A DNA stretch of 64,000 nucleotides from Amphibalanus amphitrite (Eukaryota; Arthropoda; Thecostraca; Balanomorpha; Balanidae): NCBI RefSeq assembly GCF_019059575.1, contig NW_024881966.1, positions 62,001 to 126,000 on the forward strand, in the 5' to 3' direction. Every line of letters starts with the position of its first letter. Position 1 is the first letter of the stretch. The position numbers were made by a program, and so were the translations under genes. The notes under the pieces were generated by a model that saw nothing but the letters and a program-made list of their open reading frames with translations, did no database searches and was not told the DNA's origin. Positions 1 through 9,732 of the stretch are shown piece after piece.

Positions 1-1544
1 GCCCAGCTGTTCTCAAGATCTGGAAGCGCCCCCCGCACGTGCGCACGTGCAACCGCAACACATGAGAATGCATTGCCTGGTGGGTGCCTACCTCTATGCC
101 AAGTTTCAGCGAAATCGCCCCAGTAATTACCGAGTTATTGAAATAGGAACAAAATTGGCACCTCTTCTTTTTGCATTTTGCACGTGCAGTAGGGGTCACT
201 CACATAGATCAAGAGTATTCTACCTTTGGTAGAATGGATGCAGCTACCCTACAAAAATCACCGCAAGACAATCGCCTAAGCGACTGCTAACCCGCGATGG
301 GCTGGGGGGTAAATTTTACCCCCCTCGCGAATTTTTGCAATATCTCAAAAACGGCGGCGCGCAGCGCCGCCAAACTTTTAGTACCTTTTTCTACATCAAT
401 TTGACACGTTCCCTGAAAATTCGAGCGAAATCCTTCGGGTTTTTTTTAGAAAATGACGTTTTAGTGACGTCATGTTCGCCATTTTCGCCCCAAAAACGGC
501 AAAATTTCAAACGCCGCTAACACCTTCATTTTTAAGGGAATCAAGACGTACCAAAAAGGTTATACGTGATGCTACTTTGTCTATCAAATGGCGATCTCGG
601 TTTTTGAAAATTGTTGCTTTTTGCCTTTATTTAAAAAAAAAACTGATTTTATTCGGAAAAAATGATTATAAAATCCGAAATTTTGCGTATATAAAATACA
701 TACCAATTTTTGGAAGAATCGAATCAAAAATGTGGGAGTTATTCAAAATTTTATGACGTTACGACAAACAATTTTTTTTGAAAATGACTTTTTGGAAGTC
801 CTAGACCTTGTACGGAAACAAAAATAGCACCATTCGATTCGCCGTAAAAAAAAACTGCATCAGATAGACACCTTTTTAGGCCTTAACAGCCAACTTCAAA
901 ATTTGACCTCACTTGACCTGACCTTGACCTGACCTCGACCTGAAATTCATCCAGATGTGGTCCATATCACCTATTGAGTGTGCCTATTTAATTCTATGAA
1001 TAAAATGACCCATAAAACAAGTGTCGCACATGCCCTTTTCTATATTTTGTTTTTGGTGACCTGACCTGACCTGACTTGACCTTGACCTTGACCTCTGAAT
1101 GATATTGTATGCAAGGAATATTGTCTTGGTAGCCTAAGAACACGTTTTGGGCAATCAGTCTCAGTCCATGACTCCGTTCTTCGGCAGCTACGGTGCAAGG
1201 CCGATACTGTAGAAACTTGCAATTTGTACCCTTGACCTGTCTTTGACCTTGACCTCAAACTTTAAATTAAGAACATGTTTTTAGTTGTTCGTGATGAGAT
1301 CTTTCGATTGGCGTTTAAATTTTCCAAATCGGACCATTAGTTCGGGAGATAACAGGGGGGGGGGGGTAAAATTTACCCCCCAGCCCCGCGCGTTCGGCTG
1401 GAGACCCCAGCCCCTCGCGGGCTAAGATATGAGCCTCTCAAAATCACTACTTTTGCAAAACAGCTTGAACACCCTTGACTTTTCACGTGGCACGTGCCAC
1501 GACGGTTACTGAGATGTATCAAAAGTATGTAGTCAATTACGGGG
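1..1544 (+). repeat. CACGTG-rich repeat, partial copy, split by element T1
   Basis: Positions 1-286 and 1426-1544 match, in the same order, a second copy at about 16276-16697. Shared landmarks are a CACGTGCGCACGTGC block, a run describing GCATTGCCTGGTGGGT, and the block around CACGTGGCACGTGCC. T1 sits inside it with a CTAA duplication. The copy starts before the window and loses similarity near 1544, where a short GTAGACTAC repeat begins. No coding potential seen. Confidence 0.8.
291..1421 (+). mobile_element. TTAA element T1 (subfamily A), 1131 bp
   Basis: Flanked by CTAA at 287-290 and 1422-1425. The uninterrupted relative of the host repeat has a single CTGA at 16584-16587, so this is a true target duplication. 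The left (simple) end begins CCCGCG and has a G6 TAAATTTTA C6 hairpin near 310-332. The right (complex) end has G-run TAAAATTTA C-run, then two copies of a GGGGCTGG-type motif ending CGCGGG. The interior carries TGACCT repeats at about 900-1090 and 1230-1255. T9 is an inverted copy. Confidence 0.88.
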
Positions 1545-1599
1545 TAGACTACTTTTGTAGACTACGTAGACTACTAGGGTAGACTACGTAGGGGGTTTT

Positions 1600-2641
1600 C
1601 ATTAAACGATTAGGTATTTGACGATTCTAAAGCACCCAAAATTTTTGACCACAGGTCAATTTTCAAGGTCAGAGGTCAAGGTCAAAGGCAAAAATCGGCA
1701 CATGTGTAGTGATCTCAAAGTACCGGCAAAATTGGGTGTCAAACGAAAGACGAGAATCTGAGGATTCCAGAAAAGTGCTCAACATTAAAGTTCAAGGTCA
1801 AGGTCATGCTCAAAATTGACCTCAAACTTTGCACTTTTTCGTACATCTTGCGTGCTAACTACCAATATGTTTTGAAATGTTTTGAGGCTTATCAGGTCCC
1901 TATTTGTGGTTCATCTTACGATACAAGGCTACTCAAAGGTCAAGTTCACAGAAGAGTATCCTTGCTAGAGGCTATTTTACTGATTCAAGTTAGTAATAAT
2001 AAATAAGACAATGTTCCCATCCGGAGGCTCTAAATGAAGGCTTAGAGGAAAATAGATGCCAGGTTCGTGATCAGCGGGGCATGAATTTATCATAAGCGAC
2101 CTTTCATGTATCAAGGTCAACCAAAGGTCATTCAAGGTCACATGAGGTCAACATAAAACTTGACCAATTCCAAAAAAAAATATATATAATTCGATGCGGC
2201 TTGACAGGGCCAATGCGATGGTACCACTGCTGTAGCTCTAGGACCATTTTTGTCGAAGTTATTTGCGAAAAACTAAAACCACAGCTCGGGGTCGTTGACC
2301 TGACCTCTGACCTCAGATCACTAAAACTATTTTTATATTTTTATCCAGGTCAAACGCTTCACGACCGTGCTCGTAATTTGACTTTATTTTTAAAGCTCTA
2401 TTTTAAGCAGCTATTTGAAATTCGCGTCTGTGACGCCGAAGTTTGCCGTGCAGGGGTCTAGAAAAATCGACCCTGTGACGTCATCAATGAGGCTAGGTCC
2501 AATTTTTTACTTCAAAAGATGTCAAATTGATGGGAGAAAGGTACTGAAAGTTTCGCTCTCCTATCCCTAAGCGTTCGGGAGCTATCGCAAATATTCGCCA
2601 GGGGGGGGGGGCGAAAAACACCCCCCCCGGGTCCGCGAGGG
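1600..2641 (-). mobile_element. TTAA element T2, left end lost
   Basis: Only the right end is clear: a G11-C9 hairpin at about 2600-2628 followed by GCGAGGG and TTAA at 2642-2645. The interior has AGGTCA clusters at 1652-1690, 1790-1806 and 2110-2150. No TTAA-CCC start is seen on the left, so the boundary near 1600 is a guess from where AGGTCA density begins. It probably lost its complex end. Confidence 0.5.
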
Positions 2642-2719
2642 TTAATTTTGAGCTCACTGCATCTAGTTCGGCAAACATCCATCGAGCACGTCAGTGCCAT
2701 TGGCCCGACCGGCAAACTA

Positions 2720-2788
2720 TTCACTCATCTTATTCACTCTCATTCAACCCATTCTCATTCACATTTTCATTCACTCTCATTCACTTGT
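2720..2788. repeat. CATTCA/CATTCT-type microsatellite
   Basis: Degenerate tandem hexamer-like runs of TCACTCAT, TTCACTCTCA and CATTCACATT between T2 and T3. Non-coding. Confidence 0.7.
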
Positions 2789-3110
2789 CAATATCGTCCT
2801 TTTTGGGTCGGCCGTAAGCCAGACGACGCTTGACACCAGAATTTGAGACCTGAATTTGAGCCTAAGGACGGAGGAACTGAGCCATGGGGTCGAAAAATAC
2901 ACCGGTAATGCAGACATTTGCAGCCCGTTTGTGTTTGCCTTCAAGACTGCCGCTTCTCGCTTCCGTTTGAAAACGTAAAATGTAAAGGCAGTTTTCATCT
3001 GGAATACCTAGAATAAACCTAGTTTGAGTGGAATAAGGTCGCGTGACCATGTAAGGGAAAAACGAGTGTACATTTTGTCGTCCTTGCTCGGCATTGACAG
3101 CATCCTCCTG

Positions 3111-3178
3111 AGCCGAAATTGGCGCCCTCCTTACCCGAAATTGGCGCACTCCTGAGCCAAAATTGGCGCCCTCGCCAA
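3111..3178. repeat. Minisatellite with GCCGAAATTGGCGCCCTCC unit
   Basis: About three imperfect copies of a roughly 24-bp unit containing AAATTGGCGC. They lie just before CCCTGGCTGCGCCCCTG (about 3204-3221), which resembles one end of a hAT-type MITE. No matching opposite end was found upstream. Confidence 0.6.
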
Positions 3179-3286
3179 TTCTAGCCCCCTCCGAATTTTT
3201 TCCCTGGCTGCGCCCCTGGTTTTTGAAGCCACTATTGTCCACTTTCCCCTACATAACTTTGCGCATCGGGTACCAATGCATCTTAA

Positions 3287-4462
3287 CCCGCGCCCCACTG
3301 GGGGGGGGCTATTTATAGCCCCCCCTCCCGTTTTTCTGCAATAACTTCCAAACCGCTTGACGGATCGACGCCAAACTTTCAGTACCTTCGGCTGCATCAA
3401 TTTGACACCTTGTGTCAAAATTTGAACTTCGTAGCTACCATAGGTCGGCCGGAAATGACGTCAGAGTGACGTCATGTTCGGCCGATTTCGACGCAAAACA
3501 TTGAACCACGGCAATCGCTCCCAAGAGCTCAGTTTTTAAGCTAGATCCAATTTCTTTGCATGAATGGACTCAGAATTGACTGCGCTATCAAACTGCTATC
3601 TCGGATTTTCAAAATTTTGAAAATTTCGAAAATTTTATATAATAATATTCAAAATTTATATTTTTATATTTTTTCAAAAAGTTTTTGACTTTTCGAAAAA
3701 CCCGGAATATATGTGACAGAACGCATGATTATGACTAACTCTAGCAAGTTTTAGCTAAATATCTTCAAAAATGGCCAAGTTATACGCATTATTGCAAAAA
3801 ATTCACAATTATCAATTTTTCAAATCAATTTTTCAGTACGTATTTGACATCGTACACCAATATAAATGGCACCATCGTGTTCCTGAGCTCAAACTGCATC
3901 CAATAGACACCTTTTTTATTGAAAAATTTTAACTTCAAAATTTGACCTTTTTTGACCTGAAAGTGACCTGACCTAAGCTAAATTCGACTCAAAATGACCT
4001 CGAATGACACAGACGACATCAAATTCGAAATCTATGGCCTAAATGGACCATAAAACATGTGTCACGTGACCGACGCATGATATAATATTTTCGTGACCTG
4101 TGATGACCTGACCCTGACCTGAAAATCAAGGTACAAGTTTGGTACCCTCAATGTATCTAGAGCATCTGTTCACGAGTGTGGAAACCAAAAATGAGCCTGA
4201 TCTGACTTGTAAGACGGCGGCCAGAGCCCAAAATGTGAACAAGCCAAAGTGCTAATAATTTTTACTTTGACCTGACCTGTGACGTCATCGGTGACCTCGA
4301 GGTCAATGAAATTAGGTTTCGCTCGACAGTTTTTCCGGGGCTATCAGACGCCGTTTGAATTTTGGCGATCAGCCCAGTAGTTTCGGAGTTAGGAGGGGGG
4401 GGCTATGAATAGCCCCCCCACCCAGTAGGGCGTGTTATACACAGACCCCAGTGGGGCGCGGG
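3287..4462 (+). mobile_element. TTAA element T3 (subfamily B), 1176 bp
   Basis: Flanked by TTAA at 3283-3286 and 4463-4466. Simple left end CCCGCGCCCCACTG followed by G9 CTATTTATAG C7. Complex right end has G8 CTATGAATAG C7, then ACCCAGTAGGGCGTG and CCCCAGTGGGGCGCGGG. TGACCT clusters lie at 3945-3970, 4095-4120 and 4268-4300. T12 is the same element in inverse orientation. Confidence 0.9.
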
Positions 4463-4555
4463 TTAACAACTCTTTCATACCTACATAACATGTAAAACGT
4501 TCATTTGAGCAATTCACAGCGATGCTCTTTAGTCTTTGGTCTTTGAGCATGTGTA

Positions 4556-5511
4556 CAGGGTGTCCGGAAAGTCCTGGCGCTTTTCAACATTTTTAAAATA
4601 AATGCCTTTGGTCCATAGATACTCAACAATAGAACGAAACAATAACCAGGAACACCAAGCCACATCCTTCTGCTAAGTGCCCATTCATTGTAACCACCGT
4701 CTGTGCCGACGACGGACTCGACGCAAGGGCGGAAACGCCTGCGGGATTTGACGGTGCAGGACATTTCCTGTCCTCCCATGCTGTCATGATGCGAGTGTTC
4801 AGGGACTCCAGGCTGGGATGAGAGGTGGCCTAGAGCTTATTCTGCAAAACGCGTAGCATGCCTAAGTCGAGCGGGTTAAGGCTGTGATAATAAGGTGGCC
4901 TAATCTCATTTCACCTCGGTGATCTGGTCCGCCGAGCTCCTCTGTCAGTTTGGTTTGGACGGCAGCGGCGTTGTTGGAGGGCGCTCCGTGCTGTTGAAGT
5001 GCGACATAACCCTTAGGGCAAGTCGCCTTGATTGTCGTGTCCAGGAACCCCTCGTGGACCAGCCTATCAGTCATTTATTTGACCTTGACGAAGATGATGG
5101 AACATTTGTGTCCATCAGACCCAAGATTTTCTTCGATTGCCGCTGAAATGCTGCTTCAGTCTCAGCAGCTTTGGCATACCGTGGTTGTAGCTGAGTGAGA
5201 ATATTTTCTAAGACATTTCCGATCTGGAATGCACCTTTGCCTGCTCAACCGTTCGCCGGGAAACGCCGCATCGCGTTGCAACTCGCGCCTCGTTCAAGCC
5301 GCACCGGGCCCCCGCGCGCGGGCTCTCAGCGACAAGGCGCATCTTCGCCCATATACCTAGCACTGAAAACGGTTTCAAGGTCATATTTACGCGACCCCTA
5401 GCTGAGCGGTGAACGAGGGGTCATATCTGCGGTGATTGGTTGAAAGTCCAATAATCACAGCGCGCGTTAGACGACGTCCAAAAGAGGCGCCAGAACTTTC
5501 CGGACACCCTG
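4556..5511 (-). mobile_element. Mariner/Tc1-like DNA transposon, decayed
   Basis: Terminal inverted repeats CAGGGTGTCCGGAAAGT(C/T)CTGGCGC lie at 4556 and ending at 5511, and TA dinucleotides flank both ends (4554-4555, 5512-5513). The TA target and the D,D-transposase remnant inside fit the IS630/Tc1/mariner superfamily. At 956 bp it is shorter than the usual 1.2-1.3 kb of an autonomous copy. Confidence 0.85.
4740..5300 (-). pseudogene. Mariner-like transposase remnant
   Basis: On the minus strand several frames give recognisable pieces. A helix-turn-helix-like stretch TRCGVSRRTVEQAK lies at about 5225-5275. LQQHGAPSNNAAAVQ, the region around the second catalytic Asp of mariner transposases (normally QDGAP-H), lies at about 4950-5005. 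LRVLQNKL followed by ATSHPSLESLNTRI lies at about 4790-4850. The expected Asp before GAP reads as His, and there are stops and frameshifts between pieces. It is a dead transposase that would have cut and pasted the enclosing element. Confidence 0.75.
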
Positions 5512-5513
5512 TA

Positions 5514-5832
5514 TATAGCTCTTATTTTCAAAACCACCTATTGTGAAACCTCCCAGTAGTTGCGCACCCAGGATTTCATCAGGTGGGGGAGGGATATCGC
5601 CTTCAAAGTGTGATTTTCCACCCATTTTTCACCATCTGTCCATATTTCATACACTTCCTCCTGAGTGGGTCCCCTAAGGCTTTACCTGCTGCCACCTCAT
5701 AACAAACAAGCTATTGCTCTGGTTCCATTGTAACTTGCATTTGTTTTCTCCACGCCTTTAAGAAGGGTGTGCGAGATGGCGATTTTTATGAGTAAATCTT
5801 GTCATATATGTAATTTCTCGGTTTTTCCTTAG
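5514..5832. other. Intron or intergenic sequence, no feature
   Basis: Between the mariner-like element and the first host exon. I see no repeat or open frame here apart from the pyrimidine-rich tract that ends it (about 5814-5832). Confidence 0.5.
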
Positions 5833-5960
5833 ATGTTCGGACATCGATGATTTACGTACCGTGTCGCCCCGTGCCGCAGATGTACGAGAAGAAACTGACG
5901 GAGACGCGCAATAAGAAGGCGGAGGAAATCGCTGAGATAGAAACTAACTACGAGACCAAG
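5833..5960 (+). CDS. Host gene exon A, coiled-coil protein
   Basis: A strong acceptor (TTTCTCGGTTTTTCCTTAG) precedes 5833 and a donor AAG|GTTAGC follows 5960. One frame is open across the exon and reads ...IYVPCRPVPQMYEKKLTETR and then KKAEEIAEIETNYETK, which is charged and helix-forming. The exon ends in phase 0, matching exon B at 41914. A weaker acceptor before 5880 is possible. The window starts inside the gene, so upstream exons are missing. I do not recognise the family; many cytoskeletal or scaffold coiled-coil proteins look like this. Exon calls rest on splice borders, codon-like bias and phase agreement, without transcript evidence. Confidence 0.6.
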
Positions 5961-6190
5961 GTTAGCAATGTTCAGATTTTTTACTGGGAGTGAGTGCATT
6001 TTGCGAGACATCGATGATGAATAAGTGTGAAATATCACCGCAAACTAAGATAATCAGTTGGCCGTTTTTGTGGACTCTTTTGAGGCGTTATGAATGATAT
6101 GTCATCTTCTATGTCACTTTTCAAGCTTGCGCGCATGTACTCATTTGTGGATCCCGAAGAATGATTTGGGACGCTGTGGGGGTACTAATT

Positions 6191-6208
6191 AACTCCTCAA
6201 TATATATA
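6191..6208. repeat. 18-bp direct repeat, left copy
   Basis: AACTCCTCAATATATATA occurs here and again at 13645-13662, bracketing the block that holds the GACGTC repeats, the Penelope-like element and the long-TIR transposon. It may be the target duplication of an early insertion into which the rest later accumulated. Confidence 0.5.
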
Positions 6209-6409
6209 CCCAGTAAACATGCCGACGTCGGCCCAACGTCGGTTCAACCTCGGCCCGACATCGGCTGGACGTCGGATATGCCCGCATGTTCCGACGTCCA
6301 GCCGAAGTCCAGCCGACGTCGAGCCGACGTCGGGCCGAGATCGTCTGCCGAGGTTGACGAGATCGTTTGTCGTTGGACCGACGGGGCCGACGTCGGCATG
6401 TTTATTGGG
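6209..6409. mobile_element. GACGTC-palindrome MITE, full-length copy
   Basis: Begins CCCAGTAAACATGCCGACG and ends with its complement CGGCATGTTTATTGGG. The interior is a chain of CGACGTCGG, GGCCGACGT and CCAGCCGA motifs, nearly all self-complementary and CpG-rich. This is a foldback MITE with no coding capacity; apparent frames through it are artefacts of the repeat. Confidence 0.75.
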
Positions 6410-6454
6410 ACAACGCGCCAAAAATATCAACCGGCGGCGGGATTCGAGCCCCCC

Positions 6455-6480
6455 AGTCGCCGACGTCGGCATGTTTACTG
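6455..6480 (+). repeat. GACGTC MITE, terminal fragment
   Basis: Only the right end (CGCCGACGTCGGCATGTTTACTGG) is present. It follows a short copy of the tRNA-like T-arm sequence (about 6440-6452) that recurs at 6511-6525, so MITE end and tRNA-like piece are duplicated together. Confidence 0.65.
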
Positions 6481-6500
6481 GAACAACACGCCAAAAGAAT

Positions 6501-6574
6501 AAGCCGGCAATGGGATTCGAACCCCGTGTCATTCAAACGCGAGGTTAGTGCGCTAACCACTACACCACGCAGCC
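6501..6574 (-). pseudogene. tRNA-like sequence (SINE head or tRNA pseudogene)
   Basis: Read on the minus strand, 74 nt carry an A-box-like TGGTGTAGTGGTTAGCGC and a B box GGTTCGAATCC in tRNA spacing. The D stem can pair. The anticodon stem and the acceptor stem do not pair well, so this is not a working tRNA. A truncated second copy of its T-arm lies at about 6420-6452. Confidence 0.6.
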
Positions 6575-7202
6575 AGCTAACGAATTTGGTTTGTTTTGTT
6601 GGGTTATGCCCTTTCGGTCTGACAAGACCATTTCAGAGCCGGAAGGATCATAGGATGGAGACATTGGTCTTCTTGGCGAGCACCCTGTGGCCTGGGTCCA
6701 GTTCATATAGAGTCCCTGGTCCCATTGCTGTTACGTGACACTTATTGGAAAGGGCGACCCCACAATGGATTCATATAGCCACTCTCACACACCTGCACCA
6801 ACGTTTCCCAAAGAGTCCCTTTGATAAGTGGCACTTTGGCAAAGTGACACTTGCCGACTGGCCTTTCAACTGGGCCCGGCCCTGGTGAGTTGCCGGGGCT
6901 GAGCCTGACCAAAGGATAGGCCGAACCGGCCCCCGCCGAAGTTAGTTGGTAGCACTGCTGCTCCACGGCGTACATTTCCTACCAGCCCATAGGGTTTACA
7001 TGTTAAATGGCCTGTTTTCGGCGGGCAATATCTCTGTCAACCTTTGAAGGAATCAATGGTTCTTAGTCTCAAATGATAGATCGATGAATTTTCTTTCGAC
7101 AATTCCTCTACCATTTTTCACGAAACCCAGCCGATCTTCTACGGCGTACAGGGTAAAGATTTCTCTGCACGCCAGCACCCGCGATCCGCCTCTCCGATCG
7201 TC
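6575..7202. other. Non-coding intronic stretch
   Basis: No terminal repeats, splice sites or long frames that I can support. A GGGCCCGGCCC-rich patch sits near 6870-6950. Confidence 0.5.
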
Positions 7203-7283
7203 GGCGCGAGGTCCTCGGTAGCGCAGTCGGTATCGTATCGGGCTACGGATCCGAGGGTCTCGAGATCGGATCCTGGGAGCGCC
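7203..7283 (+). pseudogene. tRNA-Arg(ACG)-like sequence
   Basis: TAGCGCAGTCGG fits the A box. TCGGG-CTACGGA-TCCGA forms a five-pair anticodon arm with anticodon ACG after the invariant U. GATCGGATCC resembles a B box. GGCGC at 7203 can pair with GCGCC at 7279-7283. An extra 9-nt stretch between acceptor and D arms and a weak T stem argue for a tRNA-derived repeat or pseudogene rather than a functional gene. Confidence 0.5.
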
Positions 7284-7582
7284 GCGTGATTTTGGCTGGA
7301 ATTGAATGATGTAGATTCTTGAATGTTTGCATGATCAAATATTAATAGCTAATTGAATGTATCTGCCCACTAATCGGCCCCTAAAACCTGTTATTTAAGA
7401 AATCTAAGAAATGAATGTCACGTGCGCGTCACGACTGCCAACCATAAGCGCTACCACATTCTAGTTTGAACTAACTTTTTGCTAGTCCCAACCACATATA
7501 GTAGGTTTTCTAGTAGCTATACTAGAAATTCCTACCAAAGTTCGTCCTACCCTTCACTCAATATACCCTGGGCCGAACAGCC

Positions 7583-7710
7583 CCCAAGCACTCACCGCAC
7601 CCGGCTACGGGCGAGCTCGGCTTACGGGCAATCCCAAATGGGATAAAGTTTCCCGTCCAGTCCGGATCAGGGGGTTGCGGCGTGGAGGAAGATTTGAGTT
7701 TCCTGAGGAT
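7583..7710 (+). repeat. Dispersed repeat shared with 34367-34495
   Basis: CCCAAGCACTCACCGCACC, CGGCTACGGGCG, TCCAGTCCGGATCAGGGGG and GGCGTGGAGGAAGATT recur in order and orientation at 34367-34495 with about one change in six. I see no known RNA or protein in it. Confidence 0.6.
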
Positions 7711-7777
7711 ATTTTGAATACAGAAGCTCTTTATGAAACATGAAACATGTATTTTATATTATTTTAACGGTCAAAAC

Positions 7778-7999
7778 AGCGGCCGATGTCGGTCCGACGT
7801 CGGCCCGACGTCGGCTGGACCTCAGCAATTGATCTCGGTCCGACGTCGGCCCGACGTCGGCTGGACCTCGGCTGGACGTCGGAACATGCGGGCATATCCG
7901 ACATCCAGCCGACGTCGTGCCGAGGTTGGACCGACGTCGGCATGCCGATGCCGAGTTGCCGACGTCACCCCGACGTCGGCCGACGTCGGCATGTTTACT

Positions 8000-8001
<2 letters not shown>
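7778..8001. mobile_element. GACGTC-palindrome MITE, second copy
   Basis: Same CGACGTCGG, GGCTGGAC and CCAGCCGACGTCG chain as the first copy, ending CGGCATGTTTACTGG at 8001. The left CCAGTAAACATG terminus is missing. It abuts a TA microsatellite directly. Confidence 0.7.
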
Positions 8002-8057
<56 letters not shown>

Positions 8058-8074
8058 CCTATATATATAGGTGC

Positions 8075-8163
<89 letters not shown>

Positions 8164-8170
8164 TAGTCTA

Positions 8171-8216
<46 letters not shown>
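8002..8216. repeat. (TA)n microsatellite, interrupted
   Basis: Long TA tracts broken at 8055-8080 by two GTGCCCC/GGTGCCCC-like units around a TATATA core and at 8161-8173 by TTTTAGTCTAATG. Apparent reading frames of alternating Ile-Tyr are artefacts. Confidence 0.9.
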
Positions 8217-8220
<4 letters not shown>

Positions 8221-8372
8221 TGATTATTGAATGTGACAGCAGCTTCATTGTTGATTATCTTCCTTGATACACCTTCGATGTGTCGAACTAGCCGTTTGTT
8301 TTCGGGTGAGAATCTGCTTAGAATGGAAGCGAACCTCATAATTGTAAAGATTGTCGGTATCATACACTTCAT
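8217..8372 (-). pseudogene. Penelope-like element, N-terminal coding fragment (left arm)
   Basis: Minus-strand frame from an ATG at 8372 reads MKCMIPTIFTIM and then LVRHIEGVSRKI and VTFNNQC. The mirror copy at 9547 has the same peptide and goes on to LLNNLLPKYTN, which fits the start region of Penelope-like proteins. It is cut by the TA tract. Together with the endonuclease fragment it marks the head of a Penelope-like copy just downstream of a terminal-repeat region. Confidence 0.55.
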
Positions 8373-8392
8373 GGTTTTCTGTATTTTACATA

Positions 8393-8425
8393 TGTCGACG
8401 TTTCGTCATATCTAATGACATCAAG
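8393..8425 (-). ncRNA. Hammerhead-ribozyme-like core (left copy)
   Basis: Minus strand shows TTGATG, a TCAT/ATGA stem with a TAGAT loop, then CGAAACGTC. This parallels the CUGAUGA-stem II-GAAAC core that Penelope-like elements carry in their terminal repeats. The first core block is imperfect, so activity is doubtful. Confidence 0.5.
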
Positions 8426-8679
8426 ACTAAATACGTTGCATGACATTACAATTATAGGCAATCAAGTAACACCGGTCATGGTACACTTAATCATCATCAG
8501 TTAGATACAGGTAGCAAATTACAGTAAATCCCCAGGCCAATGCGAATATCGCGCAAGAAGAAAGGAGACAGAATACCTAAGCCGAAAAACAAAAAACAAA
8601 AACATAACGTGCTTACATTGAACACGAACTTCTAACACGTCACCTCGCAATTGACAGCCCTGTTATATGAACCACTAAA

Positions 8680-9060
8680 TCACCTGGCGCCTACTGGTGC
8701 TCCCTCATAGAGGGCCAAGGTGCCCCTCGCATTAACTTGTCGGTTAATGAGCGGGTCCCGATCACGAATGTAAACGGCTTCCAGGATGTGTAGCCGTCGA
8801 ACGTCTGAGCATTTGTCGAGGATGGAAGTGTTTTTGGTCATGTCCTGTCTGGTTAGTCTACGTCCGTGGTGAGTGTCACTGTGAGTTTTTGGGCCTCCAC
8901 TTTGCAAATGCATCGTAATGCGCCGACTAAGTGAGGTTGTGGTCAGTCCAATGTAATTACAGTTTGGTCGGAGCGCACAGTCTCCAAGAGTGCATTTGTA
9001 ACTGTATATTACGTTGGTCTGTTTCAAGAGGTCTGTTTCACGCGTCGGATTGTTTTTCAT
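8680..9060 (-). pseudogene. Penelope-like GIY-YIG endonuclease fragment
   Basis: 126 residues on the minus strand. VIYSYKCTLGDC (the GIY-equivalent strand with the following cysteine) and then CNYIGLTTTSLSRRI (YIG strand and helix) are typical of the C-terminal GIY-YIG nuclease that Penelope-like retroelements use to nick target DNA. HILEAVYIRDRDPLINRQ follows, containing the conserved Glu and the closing Asn-Arg. The stop at 8680 gives a natural C terminus. The reverse transcriptase that should precede it is missing: the sequence breaks just beyond 9060 at an inversion point. Confidence 0.8.
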
Positions 9061-9117
9061 CAGAAGTGATCGGGTGGTGGGATTTTGGTAGAAAATGGAT
9101 TTTGGATTTTGGTAGAC

Positions 9118-9233
9118 GGCTACACATCCTGGAAGCCGTTTACATTCGTGATCGGGACCCGCTCATTAACCGACAAGTTAATGCGAGGGGCACCTTGGCC
9201 CTCTATGAGGGAGCACCACTAGGCGCCAGGTGA
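9118..9233 (+). pseudogene. Penelope-like endonuclease C-terminal fragment (right arm)
   Basis: Plus-strand mirror of the left arm: LHILEAVYIRDRDPLINRQ to the same stop. With 9233-9732 it is the inverted repeat of 8217-8800. The inversion point is between about 9061 and 9117. Penelope-like insertions often carry such an inverted, 5'-truncated partner. Confidence 0.8.
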
Positions 9234-9490
9234 TTTAGTGGTTCATATAACAGGGCTGTCAATTGCGAGGTGACGTGTTAGAAGTTCGTGTTCAATGTAA
9301 GCACGTTATGTTTTTGTTTTTTGTTTTTCGGCTTAGGTATTCTGTCTCCTTTCTTCTTGCGCGATATTCGCATTGGCCTGGGGATTTACTGTAATTTGCT
9401 ACCTGTATCTAACTGATAATGATGATTAAGTGTACCATGACCGGTGTTACTTGATTGCCTATAATTGTAATGTCATGCAACGTATTTAGT

Positions 9491-9524
9491 CTTGATAATG
9501 TCATTAGATATGACGAAACGTCGA
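9491..9524 (+). ncRNA. Hammerhead-ribozyme-like core (right copy)
   Basis: TTGATAA, then GTCAT-loop-ATGAC, then GAAACGTCGAC. It is the mirror of the motif at 8393-8425 and lies between the endonuclease stop and the next Penelope-like start, which is where the element's terminal repeat should be. One core base is off consensus. Confidence 0.5.
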
Positions 9525-9546
9525 CATATGTAAAATACAGAAAACC

Positions 9547-9729
9547 ATGAAGTGTATGATACCGACAATCTTTACAATTATGAGTTTCGCTTCCATTCTA
9601 AGCAGATTCTCACCCGAAAACAAACGGCTAGTTCGACACATCGAAGGTGTATCAAGGAAGATAATCAACAATGAAGCTGCTGTCACATTCAATAATCAGT
9701 GTCTATTGAACAATCTGCTTCCAAAATAC

Positions 9730-9732
<3 letters not shown>
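9547..9732 (+). pseudogene. Penelope-like element, N-terminal coding fragment (right arm)
   Basis: Starts MKCMIPTIFTIMSF and continues through LVRHIEGVSRKI to LLPKYTN before running into the TA tract. Same peptide as the left arm but longer by about a dozen residues. No reverse transcriptase follows. Confidence 0.55.

Noticed and set aside
3204..3221. CCCTGGCTGCGCCCCTG as the end of a hAT MITE
   Set aside because: Only one end found; no partner end or 8-bp duplication, so not listed as an element.
6501..6574. Functional tRNA gene
   Set aside because: Anticodon and acceptor stems do not pair; only A and B boxes are preserved.
7203..7283. Functional tRNA-Arg
   Set aside because: Nine extra bases between acceptor and D arms and a weak T arm, despite a good anticodon arm.
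7733..8372. Open frames of alternating Ile-Tyr across the TA tracts
   Set aside because: They are translations of a microsatellite, not genes.
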